From: a virus
Reading direction: 5' to 3' (one strand)
Virus record (IMG/VR): IMGVR_UViG_3300027971_000043
Coordinates: 17,731-81,730 of that record
Length of the DNA: 64,000 nt
Shown: positions 44,109 to 51,974 of the stretch, piece by piece
Numbering within the stretch: the stretch's first letter is position 1
Layout: every line of letters starts with the position of its first letter
Notes under the pieces: generated by a model
What the model was told of the DNA's origin: nothing
Database searches by the model: none
Seen by the model: only the letters and a program-made list of their open reading frames with translations
Position numbers and translations under genes: made by a program

Positions 44109-44288
44109 ATGAAGAAGGGGAGACGTTCCGGCATGGTGCGGCGCGAGAAGCGTCGACAGGTTAAGTGTTCCTTGCCGCGTGAAACACCGGACGTCCTCCG
44201 TCGACTTGTATATCTCTTGAGGGATATATTTCATTTTCAAGTTCAAACACCGACGCAAGTGAAAGGTATATGGATCAAGACAAAATAG
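44109..44288 (+). CDS. Possible small Arg-rich protein
   Basis: A 59-residue frame starting 4 bases after the previous stop (MKKGRRSGMVRREKRRQVKC) and overlapping the next gene by 19 bases. It is very basic at the N-terminus. The same bases also form a strong nested RNA hairpin (44123-44194), so it could be an RNA element rather than a gene. No ribosome site is clear. Confidence 0.35.
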   Translation: MKKGRRSGMVRREKRRQVKCSLPRETPDVLRRLVYLLRDIFHFQVQTPTQVKGIWIKTK

Positions 44289-44569
44289 CGCCAACTGCGA
44301 TTGAGGTCGCAAATGAGGCTTTTTCTGTAATCTGTAAGATTATGGATAAAGGCTCAGACAAAAGTGTGTTTGGACAATGGTTTCATACGGACAGCCGGAG
44401 ATATAATGCCGATCGAATGATAGGGCATGTGTGTCAGGCTATGACACAAATTGACGGCAATAGACCTAATCCAGATACAAATGGGGAAGATGCTATTGCT
44501 CATTTAGAAAGGGCATTGGTACGAGCTGCGTTTCTTTTATATAAAACTAATAGAGGTAAAATACAATGA
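44270..44569 (+). CDS. Hypothetical helical protein
   Basis: A 99-residue protein with RRYNADRMIGHVCQAMTQID and EDAIAHLERALVRAAFLLYK. The H-x-x-R-A-L-x-R-A pattern recalls small phage proteins of unknown function near deoxynucleotide metabolism genes, but no catalytic motif is visible. The stop overlaps the next start. Confidence 0.6.
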   Translation: MDQDKIAPTAIEVANEAFSVICKIMDKGSDKSVFGQWFHTDSRRYNADRMIGHVCQAMTQIDGNRPNPDTNGEDAIAHLERALVRAAFLLYKTNRGKIQ

Positions 44570-44772
44570 TGGAACATTTTTGGTTATGGCTTTTTGTGTG
44601 GATCAGCAAGCGATGGTTCCCTACTGTCATCTTTTCTACTGATCCAAAAACTGAACGCACTACATCTATTTTCTTTTTTGACTGTGACGCTCACGCAAAA
44701 AAACTAATGGATATTATCCAAGAAAATAAACTAAACCACCAACTAGAAAAGGAGACAACTAATGATAATTGA
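44566..44772 (+). CDS. Small protein with hydrophobic N-terminus
   Basis: A 68-residue protein. Residues 1-20 (MMEHFWLWLFVWISKRWFPT) are Trp/Phe-rich and may associate with membrane; the rest is soluble and charged. It overlaps its neighbours at both ends, consistent with coupling. No family recognised. Confidence 0.5.
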   Translation: MMEHFWLWLFVWISKRWFPTVIFSTDPKTERTTSIFFFDCDAHAKKLMDIIQENKLNHQLEKETTNDN

Positions 44773-44887
44773 ATGGCTATGGGATCGGCGGGGATTTGCA
44801 TTCCCCAAAACTGAAACAAAAAGCACCAAAGCAAATATAAAAAAGGTAAAAGCAAATGCAAAAAGAAAAACAAAAAAACGAAAATAA
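44762..44887 (+). CDS. Tiny lysine-rich protein
   Basis: A 41-residue frame: MIIEWLWDRRGFAFPK then a Lys-rich tail ending KKRK. An AAGGAG ribosome site 7 bases before the ATG supports it. It overlaps the previous gene by 11 bases and the next by 32. Nucleic-acid binding is possible. Confidence 0.55.
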   Translation: MIIEWLWDRRGFAFPKTETKSTKANIKKVKANAKRKTKKRK

Positions 44888-44999
44888 ATTTACCTCGGAG
44901 GTATTAAAGGAGCTAGATTATCTTCTAGCAGAAGGCTTTATATGTTTAACCAACCCGAAGAATCCTACCATTGTTTTAAACCAGGAGGCCAACATATGA
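44856..44999 (+). CDS. Tiny hypothetical protein, 47 residues
   Basis: The frame begins MQKEKQKNENKFTSEVLKEL and continues DYLLAEGFICLTNPKNPTIV, resembling a short winged or helix-turn fold. Its stop overlaps the next ATG as ATGA, which supports both. A weak ribosome site (AAGG) lies upstream. Confidence 0.5.
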   Translation: MQKEKQKNENKFTSEVLKELDYLLAEGFICLTNPKNPTIVLNQEANI

Positions 45000-45298
45000 A
45001 AATTGAAGAAGTTATAGGCAAAGAAGAACTTGAAAAAGAAACCTTTGAATCTCAGAGAAATCTGAATAGGATACATCAGTTTTACCACCGGGTGGTGGAT
45101 CTGGCGGAACAAAACCATAAAACGGCTGCTGTCCTTGTGGAGGAAAACGGCCGTCTACAAATAGAGAACGAGGGGCTAAAAGAGTTTACCCAGGAACTCT
45201 TAGGCTTCATGGCAGACCTTGAGCGGGAATGTTCAGATTGCCGCAGCAGGGCTAGGTCACTCGTCCTCAACCAACCACAAATGAAAGAAGATAAATAA
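44996..45298 (+). CDS. Coiled-coil hypothetical protein
   Basis: A 100-residue protein. The frame is open 18 codons further upstream, but the ATG at 44996 follows an AGGAGG ribosome site and overlaps the previous stop. Residues about 20-75 are helical with heptad character (AAVLVEENGRLQIENEGLKE). CSDCRSR near the end could bind metal. No family recognised. Confidence 0.6.
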   Translation: MKIEEVIGKEELEKETFESQRNLNRIHQFYHRVVDLAEQNHKTAAVLVEENGRLQIENEGLKEFTQELLGFMADLERECSDCRSRARSLVLNQPQMKEDK

Positions 45299-45299
45299 T

Positions 45300-45635
45300 A
45301 TGATTGAGTTAGCAGTTCAGATTAAAAACGAAGAAGGAACAGATAAGATCAGCGTTGAGATGCTCCCTAGAGATGGGGAGGCAAACGCGGTTGAAAAAGA
45401 TGTGTTGACCGGATTGTTCCCTCTTATGGTGGAACTTCTTAACGGAGTTCTTGGTGGAGAAGGTTTTCGAAAAATGGAAAAGATGGCGGAAGTTCCAGAA
45501 CAAGAGTCACGTATTCTGGACAAGAATGGCGCTCCAACATCTATTCCCATGAATGAAGAATACCTTCTTAAAAAAGGTCTTATCGAGCCACTCGATGGGC
45601 CTCAAATCGTAGATAGAAAATCCTTAGAGGGTTAA
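45300..45635 (+). CDS. Hypothetical acidic protein
   Basis: A 111-residue acidic protein (MIELAVQIKNEEGTDKISVE) with a hydrophobic helix (LFPLMVELLNGVLGG) and an acidic C-terminal half. One base separates it from the preceding stop codon. No family recognised; it lies in the gap between single-strand binding and polymerase genes. Confidence 0.55.
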   Translation: MIELAVQIKNEEGTDKISVEMLPRDGEANAVEKDVLTGLFPLMVELLNGVLGGEGFRKMEKMAEVPEQESRILDKNGAPTSIPMNEEYLLKKGLIEPLDGPQIVDRKSLEG

Positions 45636-45636
45636 C

Positions 45637-45918
45637 TTGAAGCGAGCCAGTGAAGGGCTGGCCGAACAGTTTAACATAATACCGTATCCATTCGTGGGTA
45701 AGGATTATGATGAAATCGCGGCCGAGTTTGTATTGCTACGGGAGTCTGGAGTTCGTTCCGCAGAACTTGCTCAGATGCTTTTGGACGCAATAGAAATCCT
45801 TTTACGGGGACTGGCAAAACCAAAAATAACAAAACAAAGAGAAGAAAAACTTACCAGAGATCTGTCAGACATGCTTGGGAGACTTAGCATCCTTGAAGAC
45901 CTCAACTTTAAAAAATGA
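45637..45918 (+). CDS. Hypothetical helical protein, TTG start
   Basis: A 93-residue protein. TTG at 45637 is chosen since GAGGG lies 6 bases upstream and no ATG is near. It is helical (EIAAEFVLLRESGVRSAELA, QMLLDAIEILLRGLA). Its end overlaps the polymerase start as ATGA, so its translation may feed polymerase synthesis. Confidence 0.55.
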   Translation: MKRASEGLAEQFNIIPYPFVGKDYDEIAAEFVLLRESGVRSAELAQMLLDAIEILLRGLAKPKITKQREEKLTRDLSDMLGRLSILEDLNFKK

Positions 45919-47708
45919 AAAATACATACGCAATCGACTTTGAAACTTATTACGACAAAGAAATATCAATCACAACAATGGGGCAGTGGCATTACTTGCG
46001 AAACCCCGCATCGGACATTTATATGGTTTCAATTCACGGGCCCGATGTACAGTACGTCGGATCTCCGAAGAAAGCTCCGTGGGAAAAGATTGATGGTGGA
46101 AATTGGTTGGCACACAATTATTCATTCGACGGAGCTGTGCTGGAAAGATTGCGCGAGCTTGGAATAACTAAAGCAAATCCGTCTAGTTGGTTTTGTACAG
46201 CGAATCTGTCTGTCGCTGTCGGTGCTCCTAGAAATTTATTGGGCGCATCGCGGGAACTTCTTAATCGAAAGATTGACAAAGATCCGCGGGATAAAATGCA
46301 TAGCAAAAAGTGGAGTGACGTCGAGGGAACAGAATTTGCCAACGAAGTCATTGAGTATGCGAAGAACGATGCTCAAGCATGCTACGAAATCTACGATAAG
46401 TTCCATAATCAGATGCTTCCAACAGAACGAGAACTGTCTAAACACACCATAGAAATGGGCTGGAGAGGGGTCCAAATCGACCAAAATGCGGTCGAAATGG
46501 GGGTAAAAAAGCTCGAAAAGGTGACTTGGGAGAGCGAAAATGCCCTGCCTTGGATTGAGGAAACCAATGGGGTTGTCCTTTCAACAAAGGCTTTTAGGCG
46601 TGAATGCGCCAAGGCTGGCATCCCTTGGCCAACTTCTTTGGCTGAAAACTCGGAAGAATGTGCTCTATGGGAGGAACAATACGGGAGTCAGGTTCCGTTT
46701 GTGGGCATCATGCGGGACTGGCGCAAGGCTAATTCCTTGTTGGCAAAGTTAAAGGTAATGAGAAACCGGATACGACCAGACGGAACGATGGCTTACGGAC
46801 TTAAATATATGGGCGCACACACTGGTCGGTGGTCTGGTGACAGTAAGTGGAATTGCCAGAACCTTCCAAGGAATGAAATGTTCGGCGTGGACTTACGGGG
46901 TTGCATTGTACCCCGCCCAGGTAAGAAGTTTGTGATCTGCGATCTGGCGCAAATCGAGCCGAGAGTGTTGGCTTGGTTGTCTGGAAACGAAGGACTCCTG
47001 GACGCAATTAGAAATGGGTATGGCATCTACGAGGCAGCCGCAAAGAATATGGGGCTGTGGAATGGTGACAAGGGGACGTTGAAGAAAACTGATCCCGATC
47101 TTTACCAGCTGGTGAAGTGTATGGTTCTTGGTTTGGGCTATGGAGCCGGGTCAAAGAAATTTGCCTTGATTGCCAAGATGCAATACGGAATCGACATGAC
47201 CGAATCCAAAGCCGGAACTGTTGTGAATGATTTCCGTTCGCGCAATCAGCCGATCATGGATCTGTGGAGAAAGCTTGAGGGCGATTTCCAAAGAGCCAAG
47301 GCTGACAAGCAACTAGAAGTTGGATTGCCTGGAGGAAGAATCCTTACCTACCGCAACATCATGTCACAGTGGCCTGAGTCACAGAAGTTTGGAAAGAATG
47401 GAGTGGCTCGTAAGCCGGCATGGACTGCGTGTGTAGAGCGTGGAGGTCCACAGATTCCGTTCTACGGAGGAAAGCTTTGCGAGAATCTTGTGCAGGCTGT
47501 GGCGCGGGACGTTATGGGTGAGGCTATTCTACGTTTAGAAAAAGCTGGATGCTCAGTAGTAATGCACATCCATGACGAAGCTGTTTGCGAAGTTGACAAT
47601 TCAGTTCAGGCTGGTGAGATTGAACACCTCATGAGTGTCTGTCCTGAATGGCTTGAGGGTTGTCCGATAGGGGCAGAAGCGGCAGATGCAATGAGGTACA
47701 AAAAATGA
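45915..47708 (+). CDS. Family A DNA polymerase with proofreading domain
   Basis: A 597-residue replicative polymerase. The exonuclease part has DFET (D8, E10), HNYSFD and Y-A-K-N-D motifs I-III. The polymerase part has HTGRWSGDSKWNCQNLPR, motif A in CDLAQIEPR (D about 343), a K-x4-L-G-L-G-Y-G-A motif B helix, and motif C HIHDEAV (H553, D554, E555). The compact length and no 5'-3' exonuclease are normal for phage polymerases. It overlaps both neighbours by 4 bases, so is coupled with the primase-helicase. Confidence 0.92.
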   Translation: MKNTYAIDFETYYDKEISITTMGQWHYLRNPASDIYMVSIHGPDVQYVGSPKKAPWEKIDGGNWLAHNYSFDGAVLERLRELGITKANPSSWFCTANLSVAVGAPRNLLGASRELLNRKIDKDPRDKMHSKKWSDVEGTEFANEVIEYAKNDAQACYEIYDKFHNQMLPTERELSKHTIEMGWRGVQIDQNAVEMGVKKLEKVTWESENALPWIEETNGVVLSTKAFRRECAKAGIPWPTSLAENSEECALWEEQYGSQVPFVGIMRDWRKANSLLAKLKVMRNRIRPDGTMAYGLKYMGAHTGRWSGDSKWNCQNLPRNEMFGVDLRGCIVPRPGKKFVICDLAQIEPRVLAWLSGNEGLLDAIRNGYGIYEAAAKNMGLWNGDKGTLKKTDPDLYQLVKCMVLGLGYGAGSKKFALIAKMQYGIDMTESKAGTVVNDFRSRNQPIMDLWRKLEGDFQRAKADKQLEVGLPGGRILTYRNIMSQWPESQKFGKNGVARKPAWTACVERGGPQIPFYGGKLCENLVQAVARDVMGEAILRLEKAGCSVVMHIHDEAVCEVDNSVQAGEIEHLMSVCPEWLEGCPIGAEAADAMRYKK

Positions 47709-49840
47709 ACCTCTATCGCATACCTAATCTATCGTCGACTATCGCCGGCCCTTGCACTCCTTGGGATGGAAATGTTAATCAACCGCCGAGTCTTGATCCG
47801 GAAATTGCAAAACGTTGGGCGATTCAGAGTTCGACTGATGGAATGTTCGTCAGCGGATTTGAGGGTCGTGCTGCGGCTATGCGGGTTACGAAAGACAATC
47901 CTCCGGCCAAGATGCATGCGTTTATTGCAGACTACGATTGCGAACTTACTTCCGAGGAGTTTATCTCTGGGATTGGGGCTCGTGCAAAAGCTGGTCTCAA
48001 ACCCATGTACGCTCACCGTACTCCAAGCGGAGGCGCGAGAGTCATCTGGATGTTTGAGGCCCCCATGCAGATTCCGGTTGGTTTGTTGCCAGCGTTCTTA
48101 AAGCGAGTCGCGAAAGAACTTGGCGCGAAGCGCATCTTTGCTGGTCTCGATGATAACCATGTAAAGCCAGAGCAGTACTACGCATGGTACTTACCAATCA
48201 CAAAAGTTGGGGATATCCCTTTAAGGACAGAGACTTTATATAGTTGGTTTGCCTCGACGATTGATGCTGATCACAAGTACCGCGGGGAAGGCCCCGTAGA
48301 GATACCAATGGATCGCGTACGTAATCGCGTACATGAAATGTATCCAGACAAACTGATGGGAAGTCTTGAGGTTAACGGAAGAACGAATGCGTTTTGGACT
48401 GCGACTTCGGATAACCCGACAGCTTGCGTAGTTACTCCTACTGGTATCGTCAGCTTCTCGCAGGACAAGAGTTTCTACAGCTGGGCTGAAATCCTTGGCG
48501 CGGGCTGGGTGAAGGAGTTTGAGGAGGATCGTCTTGGTGCTCCATTGGCAAACTATTACTTCGACGGCAAGCGTTACTGGAGGCAGGACGGCAGAGGAAT
48601 CTGGCGTGATACAGACTCCGAGACTACTAGAAAAGATATTGCTGGAATATATGGATTGTCTTTAGCCCCAATGCAGCGAGGTGGGATGTGCGAAGTTGAC
48701 CAGACTGTCTTGCGTGTGCGTGAGACGCGTCGGGTAGACGATGCAGGGCCGATCCTGTTTAGTAAGGAAGAAGTTGTTTACATGGGTGGACGAACCGTCC
48801 TGAACATCTCGCGGGTTAAAGTTTTAGAACCACGCAACGAACCGTGTGAGAAGTGGGGAGACGGATTCCCATGGATAGCCAAGTTCCTTGACGGGTTCTT
48901 TGATCCGCATGATTCGCTTCAGTATTTCCTGGCATGGCTTCATCATTTCTATGTAAACGCCAAGTCGGGTAAGCAGTCTCAGGGTCAGGCGATTTTTATT
49001 GCCGGGCCAGTCGGTGTTGGTAAGACGCTCATGGGGACACAGATTGTTTCCAGACTGATGGGTGGAGGTTGCGACGCATCGGGACATATCTCAGGGGAGA
49101 GTGAGTTCAACTCTGAAATGTTCGAGGTCGGCGTACTTAACGTTGATGATACTATCGCCTCAACCAGCCACGAGAAGCATCTACTCTTTTCCAATACGGT
49201 GAAGAAGTTTGTGGCCAATCGTCGCCATCGTTACCGCGCCATGTGGAAGAATCCTGCCACCATCGAATGGAGTGGCCGGGTATTCGTCACATTGAACGAT
49301 GATCCAGACTCGATGCGAGCCGTCCCATACACAGACGCAAGCATATTAGACAAACTAATGCTGTTTAAAGCTTCGTCTAAAGGTATGGAGTTTCCTCACT
49401 CACAGGAACTACAACGTATCCTAGACGGAGAACTGCCGGCGTTTGCCAGATGGTTGACTGACTTTGAAATTCCAGAGGAACTTAAATGCTCCAATCGGTT
49501 TCAGGTTAAGTGCTACCACCATGCGGATATCTTGGAAGACACTAGGACAACACATCCTAACCACGCCTTCTCGGAGTTGCTGGATGAATTCCTTATTGGA
49601 TTCAATCAAGCCAACCCAAAGGAAAGAACGTGGAAGGGTTCAGCGACCCAGCTACTTAACCAGATGCTCAATGATAACAATCTTACCAACCTTACTCGTC
49701 ACTATGCCTCCACTCCGGAGAAGATGGGGCAGCGGCTGGCAAAGCTGATGACCACAAAGGGCATCGAGCGGGTAACAGTACAGGGCAAGGTGCTGTGGAA
49801 AATTCCGGTTGACTCAAATGAGGAGGTTGAAGTAAAATGA
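47705..49840 (+). CDS. Primase-helicase (SF3-type ATPase)
   Basis: A 711-residue protein. The start is the ATG overlapping the polymerase stop (ATGA); the frame is open 15 codons further up. The N-terminal part (FIADYDCELTSEEF, GGARVIWMFEAP) fits an archaeo-eukaryotic-type primase. The C-terminal ATPase has Walker A GPVGVGKT (434-441), Walker B VGVLNVDDTI, and a sensor-like RVFVTLNDDP, as in SF3/D5-like helicases. It should unwind DNA and prime synthesis for the polymerase. Confidence 0.85.
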   Translation: MNLYRIPNLSSTIAGPCTPWDGNVNQPPSLDPEIAKRWAIQSSTDGMFVSGFEGRAAAMRVTKDNPPAKMHAFIADYDCELTSEEFISGIGARAKAGLKPMYAHRTPSGGARVIWMFEAPMQIPVGLLPAFLKRVAKELGAKRIFAGLDDNHVKPEQYYAWYLPITKVGDIPLRTETLYSWFASTIDADHKYRGEGPVEIPMDRVRNRVHEMYPDKLMGSLEVNGRTNAFWTATSDNPTACVVTPTGIVSFSQDKSFYSWAEILGAGWVKEFEEDRLGAPLANYYFDGKRYWRQDGRGIWRDTDSETTRKDIAGIYGLSLAPMQRGGMCEVDQTVLRVRETRRVDDAGPILFSKEEVVYMGGRTVLNISRVKVLEPRNEPCEKWGDGFPWIAKFLDGFFDPHDSLQYFLAWLHHFYVNAKSGKQSQGQAIFIAGPVGVGKTLMGTQIVSRLMGGGCDASGHISGESEFNSEMFEVGVLNVDDTIASTSHEKHLLFSNTVKKFVANRRHRYRAMWKNPATIEWSGRVFVTLNDDPDSMRAVPYTDASILDKLMLFKASSKGMEFPHSQELQRILDGELPAFARWLTDFEIPEELKCSNRFQVKCYHHADILEDTRTTHPNHAFSELLDEFLIGFNQANPKERTWKGSATQLLNQMLNDNNLTNLTRHYASTPEKMGQRLAKLMTTKGIERVTVQGKVLWKIPVDSNEEVEVK

Positions 49841-50007
49841 CGCCACGCAGAAAGTATGAACATTCGTATCACAGCCATGGCTCTATCCATGCTTCTATCG
49901 TTCCCTATTGTCGCGGCCAACGTGATAATCGAACCGGAACCAAAATCCAAACCTTCGAAGAAACTCAAGGTTCGGCTTACAGCTTATTGGTGTGGTCAGG
50001 ACCCTGA
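49837..50007 (+). CDS. Possible overlapping short frame
   Basis: A 56-residue frame (MTPRRKYEHSYHSHGSIHAS) begins at the ATG overlapping the primase-helicase stop, 10 bases after a strong AGGAGG. It lies almost wholly inside the 3D-domain gene in another frame. It could be a leader that delivers ribosomes to the gene at 49856, or a real embedded gene. No family seen. Confidence 0.3.
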   Translation: MTPRRKYEHSYHSHGSIHASIVPYCRGQRDNRTGTKIQTFEETQGSAYSLLVWSGP

Positions 50008-50269
50008 TACAAGCAGATTTAGATCCTCGACGGGTTATACCCTGAAGTCAGGTCGTACGTGTGCGGTTGATCCAAAGATCATTCCGTATGGGAGTACTGT
50101 AGTTATCAATGGCAAGGAGTTTAAAGCCATCGACACGGGTACGGATGTGATCAGAAAAAAAGCTTCCCACGGAAAACTTCCGGTAGTAGACTTGTTTTAC
50201 AAAACGGAAAAGCAAGCCATGGTAGCACTGGATAATCTGCCTATGCATCCATGGGTTGAAATACGATAA
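49856..50269 (+). CDS. Exported 3D-domain protein
   Basis: A 137-residue protein. Residues 1-21 are a signal peptide (ITAMALSMLLSFPIVAA). The rest is a 3D (double-psi beta-barrel) domain: LTAYWCGQDPDTSRF, TCAVDPKIIPYGSTVVI, AIDTGTDVIRKKA and VVDLFYKTEKQAM, with the three aspartates of the family. 3D domains occur in lytic transglycosylases and wall-active proteins. A periplasmic peptidoglycan role is inferred. Confidence 0.75.
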   Translation: MNIRITAMALSMLLSFPIVAANVIIEPEPKSKPSKKLKVRLTAYWCGQDPDTSRFRSSTGYTLKSGRTCAVDPKIIPYGSTVVINGKEFKAIDTGTDVIRKKASHGKLPVVDLFYKTEKQAMVALDNLPMHPWVEIR

Positions 50270-50278
50270 GGAGCACAC

Positions 50279-50494
50279 ATGAAAAAGACACACAAAGAAG
50301 AAACGCTGGGTACAATCAAAGTCCTGGCCGAACGTCCAGTCCAATATGTTGAAATGGATTTAGACGTTGATGAAAACATATTCAACAAAATCGCCAAGGC
50401 TGGGCTGATTGAAATCAAGCACGATAAAAGAGCGCTGTTCAATTATGCCATCACCAAGGCACTGGAGGAACTAAGTGGAAGAAAGTCTAATTAA
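50279..50494 (+). CDS. Hypothetical 71-residue protein
   Basis: AAGGAG lies 5 bases before the ATG. The protein is acidic in the middle (VQYVEMDLDVDENIFNKIAK) and helical at the end (ALFNYAITKALEELSG). No membrane or signal segment. It lies between two exported-protein genes; no family recognised. Confidence 0.6.
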   Translation: MKKTHKEETLGTIKVLAERPVQYVEMDLDVDENIFNKIAKAGLIEIKHDKRALFNYAITKALEELSGRKSN

Positions 50495-50597
50495 ATGCGT
50501 GGCCTTAGCTTTCTCAGCTCTACTGGGTTTTGCAATCTGCATATTTCTAACTGCCGTCTACATGCATGTACGTTCCTGGCTGCGGCGCTGGTTTTAA
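50475..50597 (+). CDS. Overlapping single-span membrane microprotein
   Basis: A 40-residue frame with GTG start, preceded by GGAGG at a 6-base spacing. It has one membrane helix (residues 8-29, around CVALAFSALLGFAICIFL) and an Arg/Trp tail (RSWLRRWF). It overlaps the previous gene by 20 bases and the first 34 codons of the HtrA-like protease in another frame. It is a better-initiated frame than the protease itself, and may be a partner or translation leader of it. Confidence 0.55.
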   Translation: MEESLIKCVALAFSALLGFAICIFLTAVYMHVRSWLRRWF

Positions 50598-51484
50598 TCC
50601 CGCTGTCAGCTAAGGGAGCGGACTTCAGCCATCCATGTGAACTGAACATGAGGTCGGTGGTTCGTGTGTTCCAGAATGAAAAGGACACGAACAAGATCAC
50701 CTTCGGTTCTGGGGTTGTTGTTGGTAAGGATGGATTCATCCTGACCTGCGCTCACGTTGTAGATGGAACTGGAAAAGTCGACGTTATGTTTGGTGACGGG
50801 ATCACCAACAGTGTATACCAAGCCACGGTGATAAAGTCGGATGCCAGATTGGATTTGGCCCTACTCAGACTCAACAGCGCACCGGGACCTCTCCGACCAA
50901 TATCCTTGTCGAAGATGCCCACACCCCCGCGGGGAACTCCAGTGGCTGCAATCGGCGCACCCTTAAAGATCTTCCGAACCGTAACGGCAGGGATAGTGAG
51001 CTACTGTGGCCCCGACGAGGGTCAGGATATCCTGGTATTCGACGCCAAAGTGATGCCGGGAAGCTCAGGAGGGCCCGTAATCGACGAGCAAGGCGATCTT
51101 ATAGGCATTGTGACGGGAGGCTTGGGAAGGGACGAATACAGGCTTCCTAGGGCCGTTTACTTGACCGAGATCGAGAAGTTCCTAGCCGAAGGCTTGAATA
51201 GTGCTCCCCAACGGGGGTTTCTTGGGATCAACACAACCCCTGTAAGTTCTGGTATCCCAGGGCCTGGGATGTCGCAGGGTCTTAAGGTTACCAACATGTC
51301 TGCCATAGACGAGCTTCTTCCGGGTGACGTGATCATGACCTTCAACGATTACCAAGCCACTAGTCATAATGACCTAGTCAGGATGGTTCGTAGATGCATG
51401 CCTGGAGACCGAGTTGAGGTTGGGATTTTACGTAATGGTGAGTTCAAACTTATACACATGATTATCAAAGAGTTGCGAAAATGA
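50495..51484 (+). CDS. Exported HtrA-like serine protease with PDZ domain
   Basis: A 329-residue protease. After a signal-like region (residues about 25-42, LAAALVLIPLSAKG) the trypsin-like domain shows the full triad: H87 (TCAHVV), D120 (LDLALLRL), S191 (PGSSGGPVI). A PDZ domain follows (about 230-320, GFLGINTTPVSSG and ELLPGDVIMTFNDY). HtrA/Deg proteases digest misfolded periplasmic proteins. An exported, active copy in a phage is unusual. The ATG has a weak ribosome site. Overlaps the next gene by 4 bases. Confidence 0.85.
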   Translation: MRGLSFLSSTGFCNLHISNCRLHACTFLAAALVLIPLSAKGADFSHPCELNMRSVVRVFQNEKDTNKITFGSGVVVGKDGFILTCAHVVDGTGKVDVMFGDGITNSVYQATVIKSDARLDLALLRLNSAPGPLRPISLSKMPTPPRGTPVAAIGAPLKIFRTVTAGIVSYCGPDEGQDILVFDAKVMPGSSGGPVIDEQGDLIGIVTGGLGRDEYRLPRAVYLTEIEKFLAEGLNSAPQRGFLGINTTPVSSGIPGPGMSQGLKVTNMSAIDELLPGDVIMTFNDYQATSHNDLVRMVRRCMPGDRVEVGILRNGEFKLIHMIIKELRK

Positions 51485-51735
51485 CAACTCTTCTGGGTAT
51501 CTTGTTCTCTACCATAGGGTTATGCGTTTGCGTTATTGGGTTCTCGCATTGGTTTGTGCAAACCTTTAACATTGATGCATTTGTCAATAAATTCTGGGAT
51601 CATGAAGAGGCAAAAGGTATACGTTTTGTCCCCAAAGGGACACATAAAATGATCAAGGTAAGGACTGACTTTATAGTCAAGTTACATACCCCCACCCTGA
51701 AGAATTGGTCTAAAGGATTAAGATTCAAAGGTTAA
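51481..51735 (+). CDS. Small membrane protein after the protease
   Basis: An 84-residue protein starting at ATGA overlap with the protease stop. Residues 3-25 (TLLGILFSTIGLCVCVIGF) are a membrane helix; the rest is a basic soluble tail. Its coupling to the protease suggests shared function at the membrane. It is the last gene of the replication block. Confidence 0.6.
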   Translation: MTTLLGILFSTIGLCVCVIGFSHWFVQTFNIDAFVNKFWDHEEAKGIRFVPKGTHKMIKVRTDFIVKLHTPTLKNWSKGLRFKG

Positions 51736-51744
51736 TGATTCGAA

Positions 51745-51876
51745 GGGTGTAGGGTGGGGGGTGGAGGGGTGGTTTTGAACTCGTTGTTCCTACAGCTTTG
51801 CGTGTGTGCCGCGTGTGTCAAAACTTCCGGAACGAGTTGGAGTACCCCCACCCACCCCCACCACTCCCACCCTCTC
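51745..51876. repeat. G-run and C-run arms of a long inverted repeat
   Basis: A G-rich stretch (about 51745-51773) and a C-rich stretch (about 51843-51876) face each other around AACTCGTT (51778-51785) and AACGAGTT (51832-51839), and GTTTTGA (51772-51778) with TCAAAAC (51818-51824). A transcript would fold into a very long imperfect stem. It lies between converging genes ending at 51735 and 51974, so it probably ends plus-strand transcripts. G-run spacing also allows quadruplex. Confidence 0.5.
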
Positions 51877-51930
51877 TTTCTTTATATTTATATATTTAAA
51901 TAATAAACATATACTTACACAAGGACCTGA

Positions 51931-51974
51931 GGTTAAAAATTTGGGTGGGGGTACCACTTTTTGACCCCCCACCC
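51931..51974 (-). terminator. G/C hairpin with U-run for minus-strand unit
   Basis: On the minus strand GGGTGGGGGGT (51974-51964) pairs with ACCCCCACCC (51952-51943) across a 12-base loop, followed by AAATTTTTAACC. It directly overlaps the stop region of the glycosyltransferase gene. A factor-independent terminator is likely. Confidence 0.6.
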
